Notes under the pieces: model-generated | What the model was told of the DNA's origin: nothing | The model's input: only the letters and a program-made list of their open reading frames with translations | Databases searched by the model: none | Translations under genes and position numbers: made by a program | Shown: piece by piece, positions 35,161-44,421 of the stretch | How the letters are laid out: every line of letters starts with the position of its first letter | Position numbering within the stretch: the first letter of the stretch is position 1 | Assembly (NCBI GenBank): GCA_905206805.1 | Contig: CAJLIR010000009.1 | Span: 1 to 64,000 of the forward strand | DNA from: an uncultured Caryophanales bacterium | GTDB lineage: Bacteria > Bacillota_I > Bacilli_A > RF39 > UBA660 | Reading direction: 5' to 3' | Length of the DNA stretch: 64,000 nucleotides

Positions 35161-35742
35161 ATGACAAATATTGAAAGTTTAAAAAAATATGTAAGTAATG
35201 TCACAGAAGAAGAGTTTATGATACTTGCTACTAAAATTTATATGATAACAGATTTTATTTGTGATGATTACCCAAAATATAAAGAGTGGTATTTTACTAA
35301 ACAATTACCTGCAACTATAAATGGAGATGAACGAAATATACTATTTGTTAGAAATCCAGAAGATGATAATGAAATAATTTCAATGGCTTGTCTAAAAAGA
35401 GATAAAGAAGAACAAAAAATATGTACATTATATGTTTCTGATAAATATAGAGGCTTAGGAATAGGAACAGCAATAGTTGAAGAATCAATGAGATGGTTAG
35501 GTACAACTAAACCACTTATAACTTTAGCAGATTATAAATTAGAAATGTTTAGACCAATTATTAATAAATATGGTTGGGAATTAACTGAAATAGTTTCAGG
35601 TTTATATAATGATATAGCTCAAGAATTATGTTTTAATGGAACACTAACAAAGAATAATGAAGAAACATTAGAACAACAATTACATAAAAAGTTAGTTAGA
35701 GTATTAAGAGTATTAAAAAATAGATATGAACACATTAAATAA
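35161..35742 (+). CDS. GNAT family N-acetyltransferase
   Basis: A 193-residue protein started at ATG 35161, after AAGGTGAG and downstream of its promoter; a longer frame would begin inside the promoter. The acetyl-CoA loop is YVSDKYRGLGIGTAIVEESM. The N-terminal half has helical substrate-side segments (EEEFMILATKIYMITD). The acceptor is unknown. It stands divergent to the ASCH operon and ahead of an RNA element. Confidence 0.85.
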   Translation: MTNIESLKKYVSNVTEEEFMILATKIYMITDFICDDYPKYKEWYFTKQLPATINGDERNILFVRNPEDDNEIISMACLKRDKEEQKICTLYVSDKYRGLGIGTAIVEESMRWLGTTKPLITLADYKLEMFRPIINKYGWELTEIVSGLYNDIAQELCFNGTLTKNNEETLEQQLHKKLVRVLRVLKNRYEHIK

Positions 35743-35784
35743 AAAAATATTTTAATTTAGTAAAAAGTATGGTATTATATTTAT

Positions 35785-35887
35785 AGAGATTAGTTATTTA
35801 TTAACTGATTACTTAGGTTTGGGATATACTATATCCTCGTACCATATAAGTATATAAACTTGGAATTAAATCCAAGTTTTTATTTTT
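35785..35887 (+). ncRNA. Structured RNA of the ...ACCA family (copy B)
   Basis: An extended -10 (TGGTATTAT) lies upstream. AGTTA/TAACT, GGATAT/ATATCC and TACTTA/TAAGTA helices match copy A with changed but paired bases. Unpaired AGGTTT and CGTACCATA are conserved. It ends in AAACTTGGA / TCCAAGTTT with T-run, before a separate promoter for the methyltransferase. Confidence 0.55.
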
Positions 35888-35930
35888 GCAAATTATAATC
35901 TATGATATACTAGTATGTATGGAGGTTATT

Positions 35931-36632
35931 ATGTATAGTAGGAATTTTTGCAACATATATAATGAATATGGTTGGGATTATTTTAGTTTAACAATGGGTG
36001 GAGCTATATTAAAATATTTTGAACTTAATAATAAAATAATAAATAATCACCTTGATTTAGGGTGTGGTTGTGGTACATTATGTGATTATTTTTATCATAA
36101 TAATATTGGTACTAAGGGTGTTGATATATCAAAATATATGATAGAAATTGCTAAAGGTAAAAATTGTAATATAGATTTTGAAATAGGTGATATGACAAAT
36201 TATAAATCTAATAGTACATATGACTTAATTACTATAACTTGTGATGCTATTAACCATATTTTAAATGAAGATAGTTTTGATTATATGTTTAAGAATATAT
36301 ATAATATGTTAAACAATGATGGATTTTTCATATTTGATATTCTTAATAAAGATAAAATAGAATTTAATAAATTAATTATTAGTAATAGAGATAATAATAT
36401 AAAAGTTGAATATTATTTTACAGAAAAAAATGATATAATAAATACTAATGTCAAGGTATTAAAAAATGATAAATTAGTATTTGAAGATGATGAAAAAGAA
36501 AAAATATATAGTAATAAATTTATAGAAAAAATGCTTATAAAAAATAATTTTAATATAATAAAGATTTCTGATAAGATATTAGATGAGGAACAAAGATTTA
36601 AAGACAAAATATATTTTATTTGTAAAAAATAG
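35931..36632 (+). CDS. Class I SAM-dependent methyltransferase
   Basis: A 233-residue methyltransferase. Motif I is HLDLGCGCGTLCDYF, with motif II-type GVDISKYMIEIAKG, the acidic GDMTNY and ITITCDAINHI. The start is ATG 35931 behind GGAGGT, with an extended -10 (TGATATACT) upstream. Target unknown; small-molecule methylation is typical of this group. Confidence 0.85.
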   Translation: MYSRNFCNIYNEYGWDYFSLTMGGAILKYFELNNKIINNHLDLGCGCGTLCDYFYHNNIGTKGVDISKYMIEIAKGKNCNIDFEIGDMTNYKSNSTYDLITITCDAINHILNEDSFDYMFKNIYNMLNNDGFFIFDILNKDKIEFNKLIISNRDNNIKVEYYFTEKNDIINTNVKVLKNDKLVFEDDEKEKIYSNKFIEKMLIKNNFNIIKISDKILDEEQRFKDKIYFICKK

Positions 36633-36684
36633 GTTTAAAATTTTATGATTAATTTAACAGTTATATTTTTTAATGGAGGAATTT

Positions 36685-37626
36685 ATGAATAGGGAAGATA
36701 TTTATTTAAATGAAGAAATCGAATATGGATTTGGTAAAAAATTATGTTTTAAATTTCAAGGTATTTGTTCTAGTTTAAATGTAGACAAGAATAAAATAAA
36801 TAAACAATTATATAATTTTATTTATAATAAAAATAATCATCAAAATATGATTGATAATGTAACCTTTTTTAGAACAATTTTAAATGATTATGAAGAAAAA
36901 ATATTAACAATTTATATTAATGAGAATGGCATAGAAGAAAGTGTTAGATATGATAATGGTGTTTTAACTTCATTTGAACGTATAGAATACAATGTGTCAA
37001 AAATTGAATTTAATTTGAAGAATGGATTTCATATTTCATTTCTAGATTATTCATTAGAAAAAAATGAAAAAATTAAAAACAAATTTAATGAGATAATAGA
37101 TTATATTTCAGTATTAAACAATATAATTCCAATGGAATTAAATCACGATTCAAAATTATTAATAGAAATATATAGATTATTTTATGGCGAAGATCCAGAT
37201 TTTAGTAGTTCTTATATAAATGAAAAAATTCAAACAATGATGTTTATTTTATCAGAGTATGGAATTTGTCTAGATAATGACTATAAATTTCTGCTATCTA
37301 AATGCAAAAAAATTCCTATATCTTTAAATCTTCAAGAGTTAGTTTCAAAGTTATATCCTTTAGGTAAAATAGAAAATAATTGCTTAATTAAAATTGCACC
37401 TGGATACGAAAAAAAGATAAAAACTATTAGAAATTATATTAATGAATGTGTAACATCTGAAGAAAAAAAGGATGAATTTTTGATGAATATTAGTAGAATT
37501 ATGTATGCTAAAAACTATCAATTATCATTTAATTGTAACAATAAAGAAATTGTTGATTTTACGCAATGTACAAATGATGTTGTTGAAAGATATAATAAAT
37601 TAGTAAAAAAAATAGAAAATAATTAA
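36685..37626 (+). CDS. Conserved-looking protein of unknown function
   Basis: A 313-residue soluble protein, started at ATG 36685 after GGAGG. No motif is recognised. It is rich in Lys, Asn and Ile, has mixed alpha/beta character and no signal peptide or membrane helix. It follows the methyltransferase by about 50 bases and may share its transcript. No terminator follows in the 90-base gap to the DUF368 gene. Confidence 0.6.
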   Translation: MNREDIYLNEEIEYGFGKKLCFKFQGICSSLNVDKNKINKQLYNFIYNKNNHQNMIDNVTFFRTILNDYEEKILTIYINENGIEESVRYDNGVLTSFERIEYNVSKIEFNLKNGFHISFLDYSLEKNEKIKNKFNEIIDYISVLNNIIPMELNHDSKLLIEIYRLFYGEDPDFSSSYINEKIQTMMFILSEYGICLDNDYKFLLSKCKKIPISLNLQELVSKLYPLGKIENNCLIKIAPGYEKKIKTIRNYINECVTSEEKKDEFLMNISRIMYAKNYQLSFNCNNKEIVDFTQCTNDVVERYNKLVKKIENN

Positions 37627-37715
37627 AAGGTTTAATAAAATTTTCTATAATTCAGTTAAATTAAAAAATATTAATGAAATAAGCATATTATTAAGTATAA
37701 TAGTTAGGAGATTAT

Positions 37716-38522
37716 ATGATAAATTTTTTTAAGGGAATTATAGTTGGTATTGGTGGAATTGCGCCAGGACTTAGTGGTAGTGTTTTATTAGTTATATTTG
37801 GTTTATATGAAAGCGTTATAAATTCTATTGGAACATTTTTCAAAAATATAAGAAAAAATATAAAATTTTTACTTCCTATATGTTGTGGATTTGGAGTAGG
37901 AGTTATCATTTTTAGTAAAATCATAAATTATTTTTTAGCAAAATTTGAAATGCCTACAAGATATTTATTTTTAGGATTAATTATAGGTACAATACCTTTG
38001 TTTTTCAAAGAAGTTAAAAAGTGTGGTTTTAATAAAAAATATTATGTAATTATTTTTATATCATTAATTATTGGAATATTATTATTTAATTTAAACCCCA
38101 ATTTATTTAAACAAATAGAAAATCCGAATCTAATACAATCAATTTTTTTGGGTGTAAGTGTTGCAACGTCTTCTATTATTCCAGGTGTTGATAGTGCCGT
38201 AATATTATCTTCATTAGGATTATATGAATTATATGTTAATTCACTTGCTACTATTAATTTAAGTGTTTTAATACCTGCATTTTTTGGGCTTGTTATTGGC
38301 GTTTTAGTTGTTTCATTTGTAATAAGTAAATTATTAAAAAGTCATTACACATTAACTTTTTCTATTTTGTTTGGCTTATTTATTTCTATTATTCCTAATA
38401 TTTTAAATGAAAATTGCAAATTAGGTTTTAATTTTATATCTGTTATTTCTATTCTTATGTTAATTGTTGGTTTTGTAATATCATTTTTATTAAGTAAGAT
38501 AGAAAATAAGATAGAAAAATAA
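37716..38522 (+). CDS. DUF368 family membrane protein (undecaprenyl-phosphate translocase-like)
   Basis: A 268-residue multi-pass membrane protein. It begins FFKGIIVGIGGIAPGLSG, the hallmark of DUF368, which is repeated in inverted-topology form at VSVATSSIIPGVDSAVIL. Recent work assigns DUF368 (PopT) to recycling of undecaprenyl phosphate across the membrane for wall synthesis. AGGAG precedes the ATG, with TATAAT at 37696-37701. Confidence 0.88.
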   Translation: MINFFKGIIVGIGGIAPGLSGSVLLVIFGLYESVINSIGTFFKNIRKNIKFLLPICCGFGVGVIIFSKIINYFLAKFEMPTRYLFLGLIIGTIPLFFKEVKKCGFNKKYYVIIFISLIIGILLFNLNPNLFKQIENPNLIQSIFLGVSVATSSIIPGVDSAVILSSLGLYELYVNSLATINLSVLIPAFFGLVIGVLVVSFVISKLLKSHYTLTFSILFGLFISIIPNILNENCKLGFNFISVISILMLIVGFVISFLLSKIENKIEK

Positions 38523-38556
38523 AAAATATGATATAATTATTCTAGGATGTGATGAT

Positions 38557-40281
38557 ATGAAAAAGAGCAAATTATTAATTACTTTATTTTTACTATTAGG
38601 TGTTTTATCTGGTTGTGGAACAAATAAAAAACAAGATGATAAAAAATATGAAACAACTTTTGCAAATATGATAGAAAAAAATAGTGAAATCGTTAATACA
38701 TATTTAAGTAGTGATACTGTAATTTTTGAATATGTAACTCCAGGTTTAGATTCGTCAAAATCGGAAATAGTTAGTTATTCATTGAAAGATGATAAATTAT
38801 TAGGAACATTAACTTTAAATGATGGCATTTATAAAATAATGACTATAGAAAATAACTCATTTTATGTTGTTGATTTAAATAAGGGAGAATATACATTATA
38901 TAACTCAAATTGTGAAAAAATAAATAATAATAAGATTAGTGATAATACTATATCAGTTATAAATTTAAGTAGTGATAAATCATACTTTTTATACCAAGAT
39001 ATAAATGATTCAAAAATTTACAAATATAACATAAATTCTAAAAAGTTAGTAGAATTACAAAATGAAAATGAGTGGTTACAAGATATATATACTAATAAAA
39101 CAAATTCTTATTTTATAGGCAATAATATAATTAAATATAATTCTAATGATGAAGAATTAGAAAAAATAGAAAATAAAGTTAATCCACAAATTGTAAATGA
39201 AAATTATATATTTGGAATAAAATCATCATATTTAACTATGTATTCTTTTGATGGTAAAAATTATAAAATAATAAAATTAAATAATGATTCAGAAAATATT
39301 AAGGATGCAGAAGGTAATTTGTTAGTTACTGTTGATGAATCAAATAATATATATATTTATGATTTCGATAAAATGAAAATACTAAAGAGTCAAGAAACAA
39401 ATAACATTATTTCATTAAAAGTTATAAATGATAATCAAATATTGATTGTTACTAATAATAAAAAATTAGAATATAAAATAGTTGATTTCAATAATTATGA
39501 ATCATTAACTAATTTTGTTTTAGAAGACTATAAAGAAAATGCAATAAATGGTTATATTGATTTACCTGATTATACTGGCAGTGATACAACTATTTCTTTA
39601 GCAAAAAAAATAGAAGAAGAATATGGTGTAAGAATTTTATATGGTGATGATATTTTTAATATAAGTAGTTTAGGTTATAATTTTACTAAAGTTAGTGAAG
39701 AAACTGCTTATTACTATATGTCATTAATTTATGCATATTTAGATTATTATCCTAAAGGTCTTTTGAAAGAAGCTGGATTAGGTAATCCTGTTATAATTTA
39801 CTTATGCAGTGATTTAGGCCCAGGTGGCGTTAATTTATTTGATAATGGTTACAATTTGATTTATGTTACTGTTGGTGGAAATGATGACTTTTTCCTATCG
39901 ACATTAACTCACGAAATTGGTCACGCCTTAGAACATAAAATATCTGGTGATTTATTACAAGGTTGGGTAGATATGATGCCTAGAGAAGTCTTAGAAGCTT
40001 ATGGTGATGGTATTGAAGGAATCACAGTTGAATTTACTAAGGATGATAAAGGAAAAACACCAGTTTGGTTTTATGATGTATATGGTAGACAAAATGAAAA
40101 AGAAGATAGAGCAACTATATTTGCCGGTATGTATAATTCTTATGTAGATTCTGATTTAGGCTTATTTAAGTATGATGGACTAAAGAAAAAAGCAAATTAT
40201 TGGTCATATATGTTAAGACAAACTTATGATAGTTGTAAAAATATTGATAAATTTAAATGGGAAAAAATTATAAATAATTAA
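38557..40281 (+). CDS. Lipoprotein with HExxH metallopeptidase-like domain
   Basis: A 574-residue lipoprotein. The lipobox is LSGC (Cys21) after a hydrophobic signal. The middle is beta-rich with repeating blade-like segments (propeller-like). The C-terminal 180 residues have THEIGHALEH, a zinc-protease HExxH signature, preceded by VTVGGNDDFFLST and followed by a Glu-containing helix (PREVLEAYGDGIEG). It probably acts outside the cell, attached to the membrane. Substrate unknown. Confidence 0.75.
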   Translation: MKKSKLLITLFLLLGVLSGCGTNKKQDDKKYETTFANMIEKNSEIVNTYLSSDTVIFEYVTPGLDSSKSEIVSYSLKDDKLLGTLTLNDGIYKIMTIENNSFYVVDLNKGEYTLYNSNCEKINNNKISDNTISVINLSSDKSYFLYQDINDSKIYKYNINSKKLVELQNENEWLQDIYTNKTNSYFIGNNIIKYNSNDEELEKIENKVNPQIVNENYIFGIKSSYLTMYSFDGKNYKIIKLNNDSENIKDAEGNLLVTVDESNNIYIYDFDKMKILKSQETNNIISLKVINDNQILIVTNNKKLEYKIVDFNNYESLTNFVLEDYKENAINGYIDLPDYTGSDTTISLAKKIEEEYGVRILYGDDIFNISSLGYNFTKVSEETAYYYMSLIYAYLDYYPKGLLKEAGLGNPVIIYLCSDLGPGGVNLFDNGYNLIYVTVGGNDDFFLSTLTHEIGHALEHKISGDLLQGWVDMMPREVLEAYGDGIEGITVEFTKDDKGKTPVWFYDVYGRQNEKEDRATIFAGMYNSYVDSDLGLFKYDGLKKKANYWSYMLRQTYDSCKNIDKFKWEKIINN

Positions 40282-40312
40282 AAATATGCTATAATTAGTT
40301 AGAGGTGTAGTT

Positions 40313-41293
40313 ATGGAAAAAATTTTAACCGGTTTACAACCAACAGGAGTAATCACTTTAGGAAACTATATAGGTGCGATAAAACAAATGATAAAGTATC
40401 AAGATATGTATGAATCTTATATTTTTATTGCGGATATGCATTCTATAACAATACCACAAGATCCTATAGAACTATCTAAAAATATAAAAAGTTTATTAGC
40501 TTTATATTTAGCTTGTGGAATTGACCCTAAAAAAAATAAAATATTTCTTCAATCTGAAAATGAATATCATGCAAATATATCATGGATTCTAGAATGTAAT
40601 ACATATTATGGTGAATTATCTAGAATGACGCAATTTAAAGATAAGAGTAAAAAAAACGTAAACTTTACTAGTGGCTTGCTTACATATCCAGTTTTAATGG
40701 CAGCTGATATTTTAGCTTATGATGTTGATTATGTTGCAGTAGGTGTTGATCAAAAACAACACGTAGAACTAGCTCGTGATATTGCTGAACGTTTTAACAA
40801 AAAATTCGGTAATACATTTAAAATGCCTAATCCTTTAATGACAAAAGAAGGAACTAAAATTATGGATTTAGTTGATCCTACAAAAAAAATGAGTAAATCT
40901 AGTGAAAACCAAAAAGGAGTTATAAGATTATTAGATGACCCAGAGATTATTAGAAAAAAAATTATGGGTGCTACAACAGACTCTGATATGAAAATTTGTT
41001 TTGATGTAGAAAATAAACCCGGAATTTCAAATTTAATAAATATATATGCTTCATTAACTGGAAAAACAATTAAGGAAGTTGAAGAAATTTTTAAAGATAA
41101 GAAATACGGAGAATTAAAGAGTTGTGTAGCTGATGTTGTAATTCAAGAGTTGTCAGTAATTCAAAAAAGGTATTATGAAATTATAAATAGTGGGGAATTA
41201 AATAAAATTTTAGATGATGGAATAAATTTTACAAGAAATATATCAAAAAATAAATTTGAATTAATGAAAAATAAAATGGGATTACATCGTTAA
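40313..41293 (+). CDS. trpS: Tryptophanyl-tRNA synthetase
   Basis: A 326-residue class I synthetase of normal length. GLQPTGVITLGNYIGA holds the HIGH-equivalent, KKMSKS is exact, and ADILAYDVDYVAVGVDQKQH binds Trp-AMP. AGAGGTG precedes the ATG. Unlike thrS and gltX here, it has no T-box: only about 30 bases separate it from the gene before. It is likely the housekeeping copy. Confidence 0.96.
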   Translation: MEKILTGLQPTGVITLGNYIGAIKQMIKYQDMYESYIFIADMHSITIPQDPIELSKNIKSLLALYLACGIDPKKNKIFLQSENEYHANISWILECNTYYGELSRMTQFKDKSKKNVNFTSGLLTYPVLMAADILAYDVDYVAVGVDQKQHVELARDIAERFNKKFGNTFKMPNPLMTKEGTKIMDLVDPTKKMSKSSENQKGVIRLLDDPEIIRKKIMGATTDSDMKICFDVENKPGISNLINIYASLTGKTIKEVEEIFKDKKYGELKSCVADVVIQELSVIQKRYYEIINSGELNKILDDGINFTRNISKNKFELMKNKMGLHR

Positions 41294-41340
41294 TCTCATT
41301 TTTAAGTATTTAATGAATATAGTAAAGGAAGGTAACAATA

Positions 41341-41559
41341 ATGAATGATAATAAAAAACAGGAAAAAGCAAGAAAATTTTGTAGTAAAGTTAGAACGTTA
41401 GCAGCAGAATATGATTTACCATTTTTTGTAGTCACAGATGGAGCTAGTGCAAGTGGCAACAATGGTTGTGAAGCTGTTAAAAATGCTCGTCTTAATCATA
41501 TTAAATGGAAAATGGAAAATAAATATGATCCATATGAATATTGGAATAAAGAAAATTAA
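41341..41559 (+). CDS. Small conserved protein of unknown function
   Basis: A 72-residue soluble protein with a good site (AAAGGAAGG). The stretch FFVVTDGASASGNNGCEAVKNAR recurs in small hypothetical proteins of Bacillota as I remember them, but I know no function. It stands alone between trpS and the next gene. Confidence 0.65.
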   Translation: MNDNKKQEKARKFCSKVRTLAAEYDLPFFVVTDGASASGNNGCEAVKNARLNHIKWKMENKYDPYEYWNKEN

Positions 41560-41624
41560 TATAGAAAATGTTCATTTTATATGAAATTATAAATAACACA
41601 AAATATGTAATGTGGTGATTAATA

Positions 41625-42188
41625 ATGATAAAAAATTTAAACGAAGAACAAAGATTTAAAATAATAAATAGAAAAAAGATTCCATTAAGTGTTATAAATT
41701 ACCTTAATGGGATATTAAAAGATATTTATATAACTTTAGAAAACAATAGTAGTTACTTACTTGATTTAATGAAACAGGAAAAATTAACTGGTTGGTGCTT
41801 TCAAACAACAGAATCAGCTATAGTTTTTTTTGATGACAATGATTATATTGAGAGAGGATATTTAAAATTTGAAAAAGGAAAAGAAAAATATTATCATTCT
41901 TGGATATGTTTTAAATTTAATGATATTGAATATGTTTTTGATCCGTGTTTAAATATTATATGTAAAAAAATAGATTATATGAAAGTGTTTGAAATTGAGG
42001 TACTTAGTTATGTAATTGCTAAAATGGTAAAAGAAGAATTTATAAAACAAATGAAAAGTAGTAATTCTGAAGTTATAATACAGGGAGTAGAAGATGTAAA
42101 TAAACCTCTATATAGAAATAATTCTGGTTATAAAGTCAAAATTCATAATAAAAAAATTAAAAAGTTAAATGCCTATTATTATAAATAA
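41625..42188 (+). CDS. Putative Cys-His-Asp (transglutaminase-like) protein
   Basis: A 187-residue protein without a signal peptide. A candidate catalytic triad is Cys in TGWCFQTTES, His in YYHSWICFKF and Asp in YVFDPC, the order of transglutaminase/papain-like folds. A second protein at 46338 has the same arrangement (CYSGS, HGWVEL, YVFDTT). Function unknown. Confidence 0.65.
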   Translation: MIKNLNEEQRFKIINRKKIPLSVINYLNGILKDIYITLENNSSYLLDLMKQEKLTGWCFQTTESAIVFFDDNDYIERGYLKFEKGKEKYYHSWICFKFNDIEYVFDPCLNIICKKIDYMKVFEIEVLSYVIAKMVKEEFIKQMKSSNSEVIIQGVEDVNKPLYRNNSGYKVKIHNKKIKKLNAYYYK

Positions 42189-42211
42189 TATATTTATAAA
42201 CTAAAATTACA

Positions 42212-42252
42212 AAAAAACTTATTCAATATTGCCACATAATAAGTTTTTATTA
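42212..42252 (+). terminator. Rho-independent terminator
   Basis: AAACTTATT ... AATAAGTTTTTATT between the unknown gene and thyX. Confidence 0.6.
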
Positions 42253-42287
42253 TATAATTATTTTGTAATATATAACTAGGAGGTTTT

Positions 42288-43484
42288 ATGGAAAAAATAA
42301 AAATAGAAATTTTACCAAATTTATATTTAAATGAAGATGGTACTTTTAATAAAAATGAAGCAATGAATTTATCAGGTAAAATAGCAGGTGTATGTTATGA
42401 TAAAGAAGGCTTTAATAATTTAAAAAATGAACCAGAAGAAAAAACAATTAAAAGAATTAATTTGACACTTAATAATGGTCACCATAGTGTTTATGATCAT
42501 ATTGTGATTAACTTAAATATACAAAATATACCTAAAATACTAGCAATGGTACTTAATAATGAAAAACAATATACAACAAGTGAGAAATCTGCAAGATATA
42601 CTCCTGTTGTAAAAAGTAATAATTCGGTTATTACTGATAGAGAAGAATTTTTATATAATAAGTGGTTAAATATTTTTAATATAAAAATAAAGGAAGAATA
42701 TAGTAATATTTATAATGATTCAAAAATTAAAAAACTATCTTTAGAAAATGCTAGATATTTAGTAACTGTTTTTTTGCCAACACAAATGATTTATTCTACA
42801 ACATTACGTCAAATTAATTATATTTCTTCATGGATGAGGGAATATACAAAAAATGTTAACTTAGATAATTCTTTTGAAATTAAATTAGCAAATTCAATGC
42901 AAAATTTTATAAATGAGCTTGAAAAGTTAAATGTTTTAGATGATAGATTAATGATTAATGAAAAATTTAGAAAAATTTCATTATTTGGAGAAAACTTAGA
43001 GAATAAAAAAGATTATTTTGGTAGTGTGTATTCTTGTTTATATAAAGGAACTTTTTCCCAACTAGCTCAAGCACAAAGACATAGAACAATAAATTATCAA
43101 ATGCAATTTTTAAATAATAAAGAATATTTTGTACCACCAATTCTTTTAGATGACCAAAAACTAGTTGATGAATGGTTAAATGATATAAATTCAATATCTG
43201 ATGTTATTCCACAAGGACAACTTATATTAATAAGTGAAGAGGGTACTTATGATAATTTTATTTTAAAATGTAAAGAAAGATTATGTTCGTCTGCTCAGTT
43301 AGAAATTATGTTACAAACAAAAAAAACTTTATTGAAATATAAAGATGAACTAGAGAAATCAAATAATTATCTTTTTAATGATATAAAACAATATACAAAT
43401 GGTGCAAGATGTACATTTCCTGATTTTAAATGTTTATCAAATTGTAAATTTGCTGAAGGTAAAAAATTGTCTAGAAAAATATAA
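42288..43484 (+). CDS. thyX: Flavin-dependent thymidylate synthase (ThyX family)
   Basis: A 398-residue enzyme that makes dTMP with FAD. It has NNGHHSVYDH (FAD/dUMP region), EKSARYTP and the ThyX core QAQRHRTINYQM, with the RHR motif. The protein is longer than the usual 220-260 residues, with an insertion in the middle and a Cys-containing tail (CTFPDFKCLSNCKF), as in the long ThyX group of some Bacillota. AGGAGG precedes the ATG. A bidirectional terminator follows. Confidence 0.88.
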   Translation: MEKIKIEILPNLYLNEDGTFNKNEAMNLSGKIAGVCYDKEGFNNLKNEPEEKTIKRINLTLNNGHHSVYDHIVINLNIQNIPKILAMVLNNEKQYTTSEKSARYTPVVKSNNSVITDREEFLYNKWLNIFNIKIKEEYSNIYNDSKIKKLSLENARYLVTVFLPTQMIYSTTLRQINYISSWMREYTKNVNLDNSFEIKLANSMQNFINELEKLNVLDDRLMINEKFRKISLFGENLENKKDYFGSVYSCLYKGTFSQLAQAQRHRTINYQMQFLNNKEYFVPPILLDDQKLVDEWLNDINSISDVIPQGQLILISEEGTYDNFILKCKERLCSSAQLEIMLQTKKTLLKYKDELEKSNNYLFNDIKQYTNGARCTFPDFKCLSNCKFAEGKKLSRKI

Positions 43485-43522
43485 AAATCAAATAGCTAAT
43501 AAACAGTTATTTGATTTTTTCC
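43483..43522. terminator. Bidirectional terminator
   Basis: AAATCAAATA ... TATTTGATTT with flanking A and T runs, between convergent thyX and GGDEF genes. Confidence 0.75.
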
Positions 43523-44257
43523 ATTTTTTTTACTTTTGTATAAAGCTATATCTGCATAATTGATAAATTCATCTCTAATTTTCTCTATATTACTTTTATT
43601 ATATATATAATCTACATTATGTATTCCACAACTTATAGTGATATTATTTATTGTAGAATTATGGTGTTTAATAGATATATCTGCAATTTTTTGTCGTATT
43701 TCTTCCATAATTTTTATACTGTGATTTTTATCTGAATTTTCAATTAAAATAATAAATTCTTCACCACCATATCTTCCTATTAAATAATATTTAAGCTGTT
43801 CATTTAAAATTTTTCCAATTTTTTTTAAAATTAAATCTCCTGCAATATGACCATAAGTATCGTTTAACTTTTTAAAATCATCTATATCAATCATTATAAT
43901 AGAAAATTGTTCATTTGTGTTTGATAAATAATTATCTATTTTGTTTAATATTGTATTACGATTTAAAACTGTTGTTAAACTATCAAATTTATATTTTTTT
44001 TCCATTATTTTATATTCTGTAATATCTTGAAATGAAATTAATTTATATTGTTCATTATTTTCATAATACATTACTTCATTAAGTTTATAATATTTACTAT
44101 CATGATAACAGCAATCTTCGTCTTTTAAATAGTTTTTATAAATATTAATGCATTTATCTTTTATTTTTTCATCTTTTGGGTAAACAATGTTATTATTTTG
44201 ATCAATTATTAAAATATATATATTTTTTAAATTATTTAAAACTAATTCATAATTCAT
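43496..44257 (-). CDS. Diguanylate cyclase (GGDEF domain)
   Basis: A 253-residue protein. The N-terminal 85 residues are a small PAS-like sensory domain (NIYILIIDQNNNIVYPKD, YKLISFQDITEYK). The GGDEF domain follows (FDSLTTVLNRNTIL, IDIDDFKKLNDTYGHIAGD) with active-site GRYGGEEF, so it should make c-di-GMP from GTP. The RxxD inhibitory site upstream of GGEEF is absent. No membrane helix. GGAGGT precedes ATG 44257. Confidence 0.9.
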   Translation of the reverse strand: MNYELVLNNLKNIYILIIDQNNNIVYPKDEKIKDKCINIYKNYLKDEDCCYHDSKYYKLNEVMYYENNEQYKLISFQDITEYKIMEKKYKFDSLTTVLNRNTILNKIDNYLSNTNEQFSIIMIDIDDFKKLNDTYGHIAGDLILKKIGKILNEQLKYYLIGRYGGEEFIILIENSDKNHSIKIMEEIRQKIADISIKHHNSTINNITISCGIHNVDYIYNKSNIEKIRDEFINYADIALYKSKKNGKNQITVY

Positions 44258-44421
44258 AGCGTACCTCCAAATTGTGTCACAAGATATAATATGCTTATAA
44301 TTAGAAATGTTAACAGTATTTTTATTATTTTTTATATAATGTTATTTAAAATAAAAAGTAATTAATATTTAAATATAATATTATTATTTTTTAAAATATG
44401 ATATTATAGTATTGTGATTAT

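Noticed and set aside
40282..40312. T-box in front of trpS
   Set aside because: Only about 30 bases separate trpS from the previous gene; no T-box elements fit.
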